Of a stretch of 64,000 bases of DNA, positions 1 to 9,588 are shown in pieces. The stretch's first letter is position 1. Each line of letters begins with the position of its first letter. Made by a program: the position numbers and the translations under genes. The notes beneath the pieces are model-generated. The model searched no databases. It saw nothing but the letters and a program-made list of their open reading frames with translations, and was not told the DNA's origin. The DNA comes from Bolinopsis microptera (lineage: Eukaryota; Ctenophora; Tentaculata; Lobata; Bolinopsidae): the NCBI RefSeq assembly GCF_026151205.1, contig NC_087079.1, forward strand, positions 17,540,945 through 17,604,944, written 5' to 3'.

Positions 1-51
1 AACCAGCTGCTCGATGCAAAGCATTACGCTCTCCAGATAATCTTTTCAATC
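1..51 (-). CDS. Ankyrin-repeat protein, exon 2 (partial, runs off left edge)
   Basis: On the minus strand a 3' splice site (TACCAG) at 52-57 opens a frame that continues to the window edge and reads ...GERNALHRAAG, the classic ankyrin-repeat core (ALHxAAxG). It begins with two bases that complete a codon left open by the exon at 443-521, so the two exons join in phase. The rest of the gene lies outside the window. Ankyrin repeats are protein-binding scaffolds, and no more specific role can be read from this piece. Confidence 0.6.
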
Positions 52-442
52 CTGGTATTCTTAACAATCACAATCAACAATGGTCTAAATTTGAATAAGT
101 GAGGATATTTAGGATTGATTAAATAAAATATGCGCATAATATAACAGTGGTTAATTATTAGCTGCTTTCAGTCAGGTAGAGATATAAGAATAATCAATTC
201 AGTTGGAAAATAATGCGGTTCATGAGTGCTGTATTTGTTTAGCTGCCAAATTGCACTTTTATTTACAGGTTTTATGATTATTTAGTTCACTTTTACACAA
301 GAATGAAGAGAGAATGTAAGGGGCCGGTCGATCACTGGCATAGAATTCATTCAAGGGATCGATTAATTATAGGGATCGATTAATTACAAAAAACAGATAT
401 AAATATAATTTTTGTTTCGATTTTGGTTTTATTTAAAAATAC

Positions 443-521
443 CAGCATCTGAAGACAGCAAGTTCTTCACAGCATCTGTATCCCCTTGGTCAACTGCAGT
501 TAGAAATGCAGATTCAGTCAT
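443..521 (-). CDS. Ankyrin-repeat protein, first coding exon
   Basis: The minus-strand ATG at 521-519 starts 26 codons (MTESAFLTAVDQGDTDAVKN...) with the look of the first ankyrin helix pair (TAVDQGDTDAVKNLL). The exon ends with one base of a split codon before a GTATTT donor at 442. Joined in phase to 1-51 it gives a continuous ankyrin repeat, which is the main support. The intron between (52-442) is AT-rich and otherwise featureless. The start is chosen because it is the first ATG in the only open frame; a non-coding upstream exon cannot be excluded. Confidence 0.55.
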
Positions 522-904
522 CCTGGATTATACTGAATGGTAATGTAAGAAACAAATTGAATGCAGAACTATGCTAATCGGTCACTCCTCTGGATGAATA
601 TCTGTCTTACTCCTGACTAGGAGAGTAAGAGCCTGCTGTAAATTATTTCTGGTATTCAACCACTCTAAGCTAAAAAAGGTAGCTATAGGATATCCGACTG
701 GCCTTAACTTCAGCATACACTACATCTTGTTTAAGATATGCTTGCATACATCATACATTTAATAATAATAATACTAATTCTATACAGTTACATAATTGAA
801 ACAATTATGGCCCCTTATTGTGGGCAGAGTATGTGTCTTTGTTGAAGTGTCCTGTTATAAAACTTATTTATTTTATGTCCTGTTTTAAAACTTATTTGAG
901 TGAC
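522..904. other. Upstream region of the ankyrin gene; nothing else seen
   Basis: This AT-rich stretch should hold the 5' UTR and promoter of the minus-strand ankyrin gene. No TATA box, repeat or other gene is convincing. Confidence 0.3.
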
Positions 905-1071
905 AGCAAGGCCGACCATGACAAAGCTACTTGTCTATGTTACCGAAGGAAGTTGGGACAAACTCTAAAGAGGAACTGCGAACCCTGATGCGGGACAGGG
1001 ATATATGGAGGGGTTATCAGGCGTAGATCTGACTTAGTTCCGACATAGTAGTAGTAGTAGTAGTAGTAGTT
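905..1071 (+). mobile_element. 3' end of a decayed LINE with a (TAG)n tail
   Basis: A short plus-strand frame ending at a TAG near 1016 reads ...ELRTLMRDRDIWRGYQA, which resembles the last residues of many RTE/Ingi-like LINE polyproteins (MxRDRxxWR...). About 30 bp later comes a (TAG)n microsatellite at about 1045-1070, the kind of simple-repeat tail such elements leave. No upstream coding sequence is preserved. The call rests on a short motif and the tail. Confidence 0.4.
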
Positions 1072-1699
1072 GAGTGACTGCATTAAAATAATTTAAGGTG
1101 AGTGCTCTAAAAACTTTAAGACAATAGGGATAAATACTAGGACCTACTAAAATCAAAACAAAATGCAGCCACCTAATTCTCTTCTCCTACGATTGACTAG
1201 AGAGGAACCATCTTTGGCGAGTATTAGGGACCATTACAAATACCGTGCTTTAAGTTTGCAAGACATGTGGACTGAGAATAAAACAAATATTATATTCAAA
1301 TCTATTCATTCAACAATATTAAATCATTATAGGGACCTAATTTGTGGCTTGATCGTTATGTTTGGCTATTTTGTTAGCTGATGCTGACAGGCACCGCATG
1401 AGGCAGAGACTTAGGACCATTACGCTGGAGGCTTACAATGACCCTTTTTGAACCCCATGGCAGTGCTAGTTTTATTATGGTACAAATTGTAAATCGAAGT
1501 TATGCAAACGATCAGGTCACTCCTGTTTTACACTATCAACAGCTACTTAAAACAACCTAGATTGTACAACTCACTTTGAAGAGTAAACTGTTAAGTGATG
1601 AGTGATTGGGCTAATTAAACATTTTAGTAGCAGAGACATGTGGATCAGCTTCTTGTGGTTCAAATAGTTCATTCAGACAAGAAGTTTTACTTTTCAAAT
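1072..1699. other. No recognisable gene
   Basis: An open frame at 1163-1381 has no family resemblance and composition like its surroundings. I see only AT-rich unassigned DNA. Confidence 0.4.
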
Positions 1700-1919
1700 T
1701 TAGTCGTTCAAGCTGCCTGAATTCAGGAAGTTTGCCAAAGGGGCCCAGGTATTCTGGTCACCTTTACCCTGGGACGAGAGAATAAGTTTTTTAACCTTTG
1801 ATTTGAATACATCATGAGTGATTTCAAGGTCGTTGAGTGCCAACATCTGACGGAATGTATTCCAAAGGCAACTAGATTGGTAAACGAAACTGTTTGAGGG
1901 TATGGTTGTTATAAGAAGA
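1700..1919 (-). pseudogene. LINE ORF2 C-terminal remnant
   Basis: On the minus strand a frame of about 73 codons ends at the stop at 1702-1700. It contains CLWNTFRQM and FKSKVKKLIL, the W-N...FK..LK pattern found near the C-terminus of CR1/L2/jockey-type reverse transcriptases. It ends in NTWAPLANFL, similar in style to NTWTPNNF at the end of the LINE ORF2 at 4907. The frame is closed upstream by a stop, so this is a 5'-truncated relic, probably of a related LINE family. Confidence 0.55.
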
Positions 1920-3812
1920 GTTTCTTAAGTGGGCCTAGAGTACTCGACTGGGTGTCTAACTAAACTAAAGATAATGACGTCCAGAAGATGAGGCATTAGA
2001 GTGAGTAGAAGAGGCTGAAGGAGGAGTATTATTACAAGGAGATGTAGGACATGAAGGGCAGGGATGAAGGGCAGGGAGAGCACTATAATAATCATTTTTA
2101 CGATAGTTCACCGATGGCAATTGGTCTGTCAAACTCTGTAGGAACAGCTGTACAGTGAACAGGAGAAGATTCTGTGGTAGTTGTTGTCTAACACTTGACA
2201 ATTTGGACACTGAGGGTCACAGTTGCTGGCCACCCCTGCCTGGAAGGCTGTAAAGGTGATGACTCAGGGGTGTAGGAAGTGGGGGGGGGGGGGGTTGACC
2301 ATTGTTAATGATCTGGCCCGGCGCGCGCTACTTCGTAGCACTTGCCATCGCCCCCATGAAATCTGGGCAAGGGGCCAAATAGGGTAAACCTTTTAATTAA
2401 GGTTCCTTTGGTTTTTTTAACCGAACATTTTTTAAGTCAAAAATTTTCTAATTTTTCTTGGAAAGTAGTGTTGAATATTTGATATTCATATTTACATGAT
2501 TATTGAATTAATTTAAGAATTGTATATAAATATCTTTTACCAAGTTTAATTGTCAATGAGAATGCACCACAGCAATTGGCGCGCGAGGCGGCTTTGATAT
2601 TAGCGCGGCGGCTACAAGTTAGGCAGCTGCCGATAAGACGCCGCGCGCGTTCAGCGTACGGCTTTTCGTTTTTGATTTTACAAAACAACTCTTAATGATT
2701 ATTAATGAAATTATTGGATATTTATAATTCAATATGTATTGATTCTTTTGTGGAAAATAAAAATTGTATTTTACTTAAATTGAATTTTACTTAAACCAAT
2801 CTTCCCAGCAGACCTTACCGGCTAAAGATATTAATACAGGGTGATCGCCTTTTCACAGCTTGTTGAACTCCGCGCGCGCTCGCTAGTTCATTGCATTTGC
2901 ACGCTTCAAATATTCCAAGAATGCAATTGTACCGCGTACCACGTGATACGATTCAGCCAATCAGAGAACAACAATCTGCAAAGTTAAAGCTGCGCAGTTT
3001 TATAAGGCCTAAAATAAGACTTTTCGCATTAATTCAAAATCTACAGCGTTTTGAATTTTCCTCCTGGGGAGGAAACGAACACGAGTGTGCGGCTCCCCCT
3101 GTATCGTACAAACTCTACTATAGTGAAACGACAATGGGGGTCACGACGTTATACAACGAATTAGTAATAAGAGCCCTTTACAGTCGATCTTCGGTCTTTC
3201 ATTGCGCTTTATTGACCCAGGCAGGCACTGGGGGCAGACATCCCAAGACCAGTGCGTTGGGATATAGTGTTGGTCTGCTTCAGGATGTCTTAGATCCCAG
3301 AGAAGCCATCATCTCCTCTACTGCTTTAGCTTAGCGGCAGCATGAGCCCTAGTTTCCTTCACATTGGTACCTCTGAAAGTACAGAAAAGTGGTGGATTTC
3401 GGGGCCCAGGATCCTCCCTCTTTAAGGTGGTATTATTTCCCTAAGATGTGTGCAGAGTCTTGATTTTGTTATATATATATTAGCTTTTCGGCAGCATGAG
3501 CCCTGTTTACTGACTTTACTGACGATGAATTATTCACTACAATGTGCAGTAATCAAACTGGACGAAAATTTTGATTAACTTGGTGGCTGGTGCCGTTCCT
3601 TATTTTCAGTTTTATATAATGTTTACTGACCTGCCCAGTTTCTTTCTGTACAGTTCCTTTCTGTACAGTTTCTTTCTTCTGGACTAGCAGATTTTCTATT
3701 TAATATTTAGTTAACCTGATTCCAGCAAATTGGTACATTAAAGTTTGCTGATGGTGGGACAGTTTGGCAGAGACTTGAAAGAGTAGTCGGATCCCAACCG
3801 TTCTAAAAGGCT
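1920..3812. other. Unassigned DNA with GC-rich islands and short repeats
   Basis: There is a poly-G run at 2281-2294 and GCGCGC-rich patches at about 2320, 2580-2660 and 2868-2885. A weak TA-flanked inverted-repeat pair (CAGGG...CCCTG) at 2835-3103 might be an old mariner-type MITE. A short block is repeated at 3327-3352 and 3481-3505. The 147-codon open frame at 2891-3334 has no family resemblance and spans the putative MITE edge, so I do not call it a gene. Confidence 0.35.
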
Positions 3813-4327
3813 ATCTCGTTAGCTTTTCGTGTTAAAAGCGATTTCTCAACGGTTATCACCTCTCTAGATGATTCTCAAAACATTTGGACTTTATTGCATT
3901 TTTGAAATAAATGCAATAAGGGCGTTTTCGGCCACACCCTTTTTCAGGGTTTTGAGGTCACTCGATGTTTTGTATTTCAGTCCAGGAAGGTCTTAAAGAC
4001 TATTCCGATACACCAAAATGTGCCTAATAGCCACATTTATATACAACTTATGAAGCAACATATACCTTAAAATGCTTCGTTTCGGAAATATGGCCGAAAA
4101 ACGGTTTTTGCCTTGACGCAGTTCAAATTTCCGTGATTTTTGGCATTTCCGCCTAGGAAGGTCGTAGAGACTATTCTGATACACTAAAATGTACATAATG
4201 GCCACATTTATATACAACTTATGAAGCAACATATACCCTAAAAGGCTTATTTTCGGAAATGTGGCTGAAAAACGGATTTTTGCCAAGCGAACAATAACAA
4301 TATTCACAAATGGGCTATTGGACTGTT
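3813..4327 (+). repeat. Left inverted arm, outer part
   Basis: This is the inverted copy of about 25990-26504. It includes an internal tandem duplication in which two stretches of about 130 bp (about 4010-4140 and 4150-4290) share a common core. The same duplication is present in the right arm, so it predates the palindrome. The arm stops abruptly at GACTGTT (4321-4327), where LINE sequence begins. Confidence 0.8.
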
Positions 4328-4906
4328 CAAGAAAACAACAATTTCAAGAAAACAACAATTTTATTTAGTATCAATTGAAGCAGACAAAAATATATTTCAT
4401 ATATATATAACTAGCACGAACTTTAGATCAGATATTTTAGGGGACTTGGAGTAGCAAGAGATTGACTAAAAGGTATATATAACTTTTACAAAGATACGTC
4501 GAGAAGAATCCAGGGTGATACAGGATCGGAGAGTGCAGACCAAAAGTTTACGCACCCACCTTTGCCTCCTGAGTTCTTGGTTGGGTAGAAATTTATGCAA
4601 ACTTGGTCGTTTATACTCCAAGTCCCTTTCTTAAAAGAAGTAGTATTAACTATGTCTAGAGTTAGCTTCGTTCAATAATAACAATATCAATATAATCAAT
4701 ATCAATACCAGATAAACCTACCGAATAAATTATTAAATATCAATTAATTCATTCCGATAAAAAATTTTATAAATTTAGATATTTAACTTATCTAAAAACA
4801 TTACAACAAATGTTTAAAAAGCGCCCAAAATCGATTTGAAAGATTTTCTGTCTATAGTACAATCATGATAGTAATAGTAAGTGTGTGCCGCTGCAATTAG
4901 ACTTGC

Positions 4907-6133
4907 TTACTGCAATTTAAAATTGTTTGGAGTCCAAGTATTTTTTAAGTCAGCTGCCTGTGCTTGTATTAATAGTGCTTTGGTTCTCAGTTTTATCAAG
5001 CTAATGGACGTTTCTAAGCAATTGCTTGAAGTTAAAATTTTTTTATGAACAGCGTTCCAAAGCTTGGCTGCATTAAACAAAAAGGTATTTGATTTATTTA
5101 AGAGAATAACCATTAGACTCGTTGCACGGTTTGAAATGTTGATAGCCTCATAAAGAGAGTATGGGCAGTGGTACTTGATAATCTTAGAGAATTCTAAAAT
5201 ACAGTGATATTTGTACAAGTTTTGAGCTGTAAGAATTTTTAATCTATTAAAAATGGGTTTTGTATGCTCCTTTTCGAAGTGTTTATGGTCTAGTTTTTGC
5301 ATACCGTATGGTCTAGTACGTGCACATGTTGATTGTTTATCTAAATATGAGTCAAGGTCGCCAAAAAGGATCCTTATACAGTGCTTCTGTGTGATGAAAA
5401 GACTATCATTGGACCGTTCTTTGAGGACAACACCCCAAACACTTATACCATAACTGAGATGTGATTCAAAAAGAGCATTATATATTTTCAAATATAGTTC
5501 AGAAGGTATCGAGTGCCGAATTCTGCAGATTGCACCAGTCATAGATCGCAGTTTTTTACGGATGTAGTGCATGTGGGCAATCCAGTTTAGCTTACTATCT
5601 ATAACAACACCTAAGAATTTGGTATCCTTGACTTTAGTAATAACCTTACCATTGATGAATATTGATCTAGATTCATCTAGCAGGATAGCAAATGGTCTGG
5701 TCCGTGCACAGGTGTCATCATATTCAGAGGCAGGTTTAAAATGTATGTAGCAGCATTTGGACATGTTGATATGAAGTAGATTACATTTCATGTAAATCGA
5801 GACATGTTTAAGTACTAAGTTGGCTTTTTTGTATGTTGCTTCCCTAGATGGTCCTGATATGAAGATATTAGTGTCATCAGCATAAAGTACAAATTTCACC
5901 TCACTGTCTGAAAAGCAGTTTACTATATCGTTCATATACAATAAGAAGAGTAACGGCCCTAGAATTGACCCTTGTGGTACTCCAAATTTCACGTCCATTG
6001 TATCTGATGGTACATCGTTATACATAACATACTGCTTTCTGTTAGTCAAATAGCTTTTTAGTAAGGTAAGTGCTGTGCCCCTAATACCGTAGGAATTTAA
6101 TTTGCATAAAAGAATATCGTGATCAAGGGTGTC
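4907..6133 (-). CDS. LINE ORF2, C-terminal half (reverse transcriptase)
   Basis: This is the downstream half of ORF2, cut off from its start by the PLE insertion. From 6133 leftwards the frame is open and carries the RT motifs VPQGSILGPLLFLLYMND (fingers/palm) and the catalytic YADD box (VLYADDTNIF). A C-terminal domain of about 250 residues follows, ending ...NTWTPNNFKLQ at a stop at 4907-4909. No RNase H domain is recognisable. The frame continues without a shift from the N-terminal half at 18565-20754, allowing for the 12-bp target duplication. As it stands it has no start codon or promoter of its own. Confidence 0.85.
   Translation of the reverse strand, partial: DTLDHDILLCKLNSYGIRGTALTLLKSYLTNRKQYVMYNDVPSDTMDVKFGVPQGSILGPLLFLLYMNDIVNCFSDSEVKFVLYADDTNIFISGPSREATYKKANLVLKHVSIYMKCNLLHINMSKCCYIHFKPASEYDDTCARTRPFAILLDESRSIFINGKVITKVKDTKFLGVVIDSKLNWIAHMHYIRKKLRSMTGAICRIRHSIPSELYLKIYNALFESHLSYGISVWGVVLKERSNDSLFITQKHCIRILFGDLDSYLDKQSTCARTRPYGMQKLDHKHFEKEHTKPIFNRLKILTAQNLYKYHCILEFSKIIKYHCPYSLYEAINISNRATSLMVILLNKSNTFLFNAAKLWNAVHKKILTSSNCLETSISLIKLRTKALLIQAQAADLKNTWTPNNFKLQ
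6122..6133. repeat. Target-site duplication of the PLE cluster, left copy
   Basis: ATCAAGGGTGTC here is identical to 18565-18576. One copy on each side of 6134-18564 marks the integration in the LINE RT gene, at codons for D-T-L-D just after the conserved SKAF. Confidence 0.9.
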
Positions 6134-6251
6134 AAATAACGGAGTAGTTCGCTGTTTATTAGTCTCATGATTGAAATACTGATATCTGGATATTATCCGG
6201 TTAGAAGAGACAAGGACAAGTGAAACAAGGAAGTTAGGAGTAAGGGCAAAT

Positions 6252-6275
6252 TTTCGGCGTCAACGCCATCTTCAG
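6252..6275 (-). ncRNA. Hammerhead-like ribozyme core, PLE minus unit 1
   Basis: In element sense it reads CTGAAGA, then a stem GGCG-TTGA-CGCC, then GAAA, followed by an AAATTT palindrome that could act as a dimeric stem III. Penelope-like elements are known to carry hammerhead ribozymes in their terminal repeats. One extra unpaired U before stem II and a weak stem I are departures from the consensus, so activity is uncertain. Confidence 0.45.
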
Positions 6276-6471
6276 GCTAAAATTGTTATAAATGTTAGTA
6301 TATAATAAATGCTTCTATACTAGTTAAAATGCTAAATTAAAATTACACACACTGAATACAGGTTACATCAAATGGTATTGTACATTACATTGAAAATAGT
6401 GATGTACACACGTTTTACACTCTGTTCAAGTACATAATATCTACTGAACAACAGGGTCGTGTGCTATTTAT

Positions 6472-9285
6472 TTAAATTTGTCTTTGAATATGTTGTAAAA
6501 GAAATCCCTTAAGCTTCTCGCACTCTTCTTTGTTATTGATACTAGGTTTAAATAAATTAATGTAGTAAGCTTCTGTCACTTTACGTTTAATGGTGCTATA
6601 TAAGTTAATTTCTAAAATATCGAAGGAAATATCTGGTTCTATGTTATCGTGAAACTCTGAATAATGAGCAGCCAACGCATTATCAGGATAGGTTAAAGGC
6701 CTGTTGACTGCTCTTCGATGCTCTGAAAATCTATCGTGTGCTGTTCTACTCGTTTCCCCTATATATAGCTCTTGACATAATTTACACGTAACTTTGTATA
6801 TGACACATTTTGGTTTGCAGTCGTGATTTGTTGTGATGAGTGGACATATGATACAGTTTGGTATGGTGCAGTGTGGTTTGTCGTGTGGTCGTGATGAACA
6901 TAAGATCTCTGAGAGTTTCTTACCTGGTGTGAATATGAATTTGACCGGTAAGTTGTGTGAGAGGGCAAATTGAGTGACTTCTTTGGAAAATGGCTCGTTG
7001 ATGAATGGTAGAGTGCATGTTACGTGGTCGGTATCTTGTATGTTTGATGATGAAGGGTTATGACGTGTTGTAGGTGAGAGAGGGTGAAATCGTCCTGTTT
7101 TGTTTATACGTCGTGGGTCTTGGTAACCGTTGTTGACCAACAAGTTGTCTACTATCTTCATGGACTCTTCTTTATACTCTGGTGTTGATGAGCAAAAAGC
7201 AGCCGTTTTGTAGAAGTTCTTGATGGTTGCTACTTTAGTTCCCTCATTGTGGTGGCTGTTGGCGTGCAGTGTGATATTCTTTTTCTGCTTCTTTCTGTAG
7301 AATTTGTGGTGTAGTGTTCCCTGTTCGTCGATCTTTATCTGGGTGTCGAGGAATGGGGTGAAATCCTGACGGCTTTCCGGATAGTCAATTTCCCATTTGA
7401 GCAACTGGTCTGGGTCCTCGTTTGAGATGGACTCCACTATCCTCAGAGCTTCTTCTTTGGAGCTGGCTAGACTCCCGGCATCATCCACGTATCTCCGGTA
7501 GAATGAGACGTGTAAATCAGTGTAAATCGATCTTCTCTCGAACATATATACTCGTACTATCGCTCCTATTGGTGATGGTTGGCACCCCATGAAGAGACCA
7601 ATTTTCTGGAGGTAGAGTCTTGAGTGATATGTAAAGTATGAGTTGGTGAAGACGAATTCAAGGATCTTGTGGATGTGCGTGAGTGTTAGACCCCAGGTGT
7701 CGAGGTCTTCCCAATGTTCTTCGGTGAGTGTAATGAGGTCTTGAATGCAGCCACTGATGTTGATGTTTGTGTACAGTGCTGTGACGTCAGCTGTGAAGAA
7801 TGAGAGACCTGAGAGTTGTTGATGTGACATGTTTTGAAGCTCTTCTAGGTGAGTGTGTATATTGCTCAGGTGAGATGGAACATGATTAAGCAGAGGAGAT
7901 AGAATAGATTTAACAATCCAAGCAAGCTTCTCAGAAGGGGAATTTATACAAGACACAATTGGACGTATTTTACAATTAGAAATAATATCTACATCTGAAA
8001 CTAAGACATTACAATCAAATTTATGAGTTTTCTGTATTAAATAAATAGTCGGTAGTTGGGTATTATGTGATTTAAATAAGTCTACTGTTTTGCTGTCATA
8101 ATTACACATCCTACTTATCTCTGTCCATAACACATTACTCTCAGTCTCTAGTCTCTCAGTAACCCTGTTGATGAGGCGGCTGTAGGAGACTTCTGAGGGG
8201 TTTGCTATTGGTTGGATCCGATTTTGTCGCGTGGTGGTAGGTGCAACGTAGGTGTACGCTTCTTGCGAGGTCATGTCTGACAGATGTTTCTGCGTAATCT
8301 GCTGTTGTACTCCACTGCTCATAATCACAAACTCACCCCCCTTGTCGCTTCTCGAGAAGTGGAGTTCTTCTTTTCTTGCAATCAAGGATTTGAGTCCCTC
8401 CCGTTGTTTTGCTGTTAGGTTAGAGGGTACTTTACTGTGTTCTAATCTGGTGTTAATGATGTAACACAGTTGGCGGAGGTGATGTTCCATGGCGAGGTTG
8501 GTGGTGGGTGGAGCACCAGCAAACGGTCGTTGAAATGGCACGTTTTTCGACTTAATAAATGCGAAGCTGGTCGGGCATGTATCATCTGGGATCTCATCTG
8601 AAAAACAGGTTTTCCAGCGGAGCCGGTAGGCGGTCTGAGCAAGGCTGATCTGCACATCTTTCTTGAGGCGTTCATCTACTCGGGGTGCTAGGGCGAACTT
8701 GGGGCCTAAGCTGAGGACGTTAGTCTCATTCTCGTTGAGGACAACGCCTACCGCAGATACTTTGCTGCTAGGTGGCTCGATGGTAGAGGTGGAGTCGTGT
8801 GACACATTAGACTGATAGGTGTGGGTGGGAGTACTGAGAGCATTAAACTTATGAATCAATCTCTGTTTAGATGACTCCTTAACATCGTGGTTGTTATCAC
8901 TAAACATTTGACATATTTCATAAAACTCTGGTCTCCCAGACAGTCTACATTTTAACAAATAAATGTTTTGTTTACAATTATCGATCTTATAATATAAGTC
9001 ATCAATGCACTGATTCAGTGAGTGGGTATATAATTTATTTACATAATAATTTAAAAAGTTAGGTAGTTTCACAGGAAAAAGAATATTAATGTTAAGATGA
9101 ACTGAGTTCGAAATAAATTTAGGAATTAAATGGCAATGTTTACAATGTTTTAGAAAATTCAGTTTTTGTTCGTAGGATTTTAGGTGTTCACCGAAGGATA
9201 TAAGATCTTTTGCGGAACTGAAGGTTTCCCGGTCGAGGTTAAGAAATATCAAATAACGGAGTAGTTCGCTGTTTATTAGTCTCAT
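6472..9285 (-). CDS. PLE polyprotein (RT + GIY-YIG endonuclease), minus copy 1
   Basis: A 937-residue single ORF. RT motifs include FFTADVTALYTNI (motif A, about residue 500), FMGCQPSPIG (motif B) and YVDD (599-602). A Cys/His-rich linker (HCTIPNCIICPL...) leads to a C-terminal GIY-YIG nuclease at about 825-915 (VIYKVTC...LYIGETSRTAHDRF...EAYYINLFKPSINN), with the catalytic Tyr, Arg, Glu and Asn in place. PLEs use this enzyme pair for target-primed reverse transcription. RT order and size fit EN+ PLEs; the polymerase box is YVDD rather than the common YADD. The ORF is intact and identical to the copies at 9589 and 15455. Its start (MRLINSELL) lies just downstream of the previous unit's hammerhead-like motif. 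Confidence 0.9.
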   Translation of the reverse strand: MRLINSELLRYLIFLNLDRETFSSAKDLISFGEHLKSYEQKLNFLKHCKHCHLIPKFISNSVHLNINILFPVKLPNFLNYYVNKLYTHSLNQCIDDLYYKIDNCKQNIYLLKCRLSGRPEFYEICQMFSDNNHDVKESSKQRLIHKFNALSTPTHTYQSNVSHDSTSTIEPPSSKVSAVGVVLNENETNVLSLGPKFALAPRVDERLKKDVQISLAQTAYRLRWKTCFSDEIPDDTCPTSFAFIKSKNVPFQRPFAGAPPTTNLAMEHHLRQLCYIINTRLEHSKVPSNLTAKQREGLKSLIARKEELHFSRSDKGGEFVIMSSGVQQQITQKHLSDMTSQEAYTYVAPTTTRQNRIQPIANPSEVSYSRLINRVTERLETESNVLWTEISRMCNYDSKTVDLFKSHNTQLPTIYLIQKTHKFDCNVLVSDVDIISNCKIRPIVSCINSPSEKLAWIVKSILSPLLNHVPSHLSNIHTHLEELQNMSHQQLSGLSFFTADVTALYTNINISGCIQDLITLTEEHWEDLDTWGLTLTHIHKILEFVFTNSYFTYHSRLYLQKIGLFMGCQPSPIGAIVRVYMFERRSIYTDLHVSFYRRYVDDAGSLASSKEEALRIVESISNEDPDQLLKWEIDYPESRQDFTPFLDTQIKIDEQGTLHHKFYRKKQKKNITLHANSHHNEGTKVATIKNFYKTAAFCSSTPEYKEESMKIVDNLLVNNGYQDPRRINKTGRFHPLSPTTRHNPSSSNIQDTDHVTCTLPFINEPFSKEVTQFALSHNLPVKFIFTPGKKLSEILCSSRPHDKPHCTIPNCIICPLITTNHDCKPKCVIYKVTCKLCQELYIGETSRTAHDRFSEHRRAVNRPLTYPDNALAAHYSEFHDNIEPDISFDILEINLYSTIKRKVTEAYYINLFKPSINNKEECEKLKGFLLQHIQRQI

Positions 9286-9588
9286 GATTGAAATACTGAT
9301 ATCTGGATATTATCCGGTTAGAAGAGACAAGGACAAGTGAAACAAGGAAGTTAGGAGTAAGGGCAAATTTTCGGCGTCAACGCCATCTTCAGGCTAAAAT
9401 TGTTATAAATGTTAGTATATAATAAATGCTTCTATACTAGTTAAAATGCTAAATTAAAATTACACACACTGAATACAGGTTACATCAAATGGTATTGTAC
9501 ATTACATTGAAAATAGTGATGTACACACGTTTTACACTCTGTTCAAGTACATAATATCTACTGAACAACAGGGTCGTGTGCTATTTAT
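9286..9588 (-). repeat. PLE inter-ORF (pseudo-LTR-like) segment, minus units 1/2
   Basis: A 303-bp non-coding segment between tandem ORFs, present identically at 6169-6471, 12403-12705, 15152-15454 and 18269-18564 (truncated). It contains the hammerhead-like motif (9369-9392) and should serve as both the 3' UTR of one unit and the promoter/5' UTR of the next. Confidence 0.75.
9369..9392 (-). ncRNA. Hammerhead-like ribozyme core, PLE minus unit 2
   Basis: Identical to 6252-6275, exactly 3117 bp away. Because units are tandem, two such motifs bracket a complete unit in any read-through RNA. Confidence 0.45.

Noticed and set aside
2835-3103. Mariner-type MITE
   Set aside because: TA-flanked CAGGG/CCCTG ends are suggestive, but the inverted repeats match poorly beyond about 8 bp, so it is not listed as a feature of its own.
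2891-3334. 147-codon plus-strand open frame
   Set aside because: No family resemblance; it spans a putative MITE boundary and GC-rich repeat sequence.
3993-4307. Paired open frames in the inverted arms (also 26085-26324)
   Set aside because: The two frames match only because the arms are inverted copies; the sequence is AT-rich, itself tandemly duplicated and has no known domain.
8252-8464. Small frames inside the PLE copies (also at 6759, 8442 and equivalents)
   Set aside because: Antisense or out-of-frame shadows of the 937-residue ORF, repeated in each copy.
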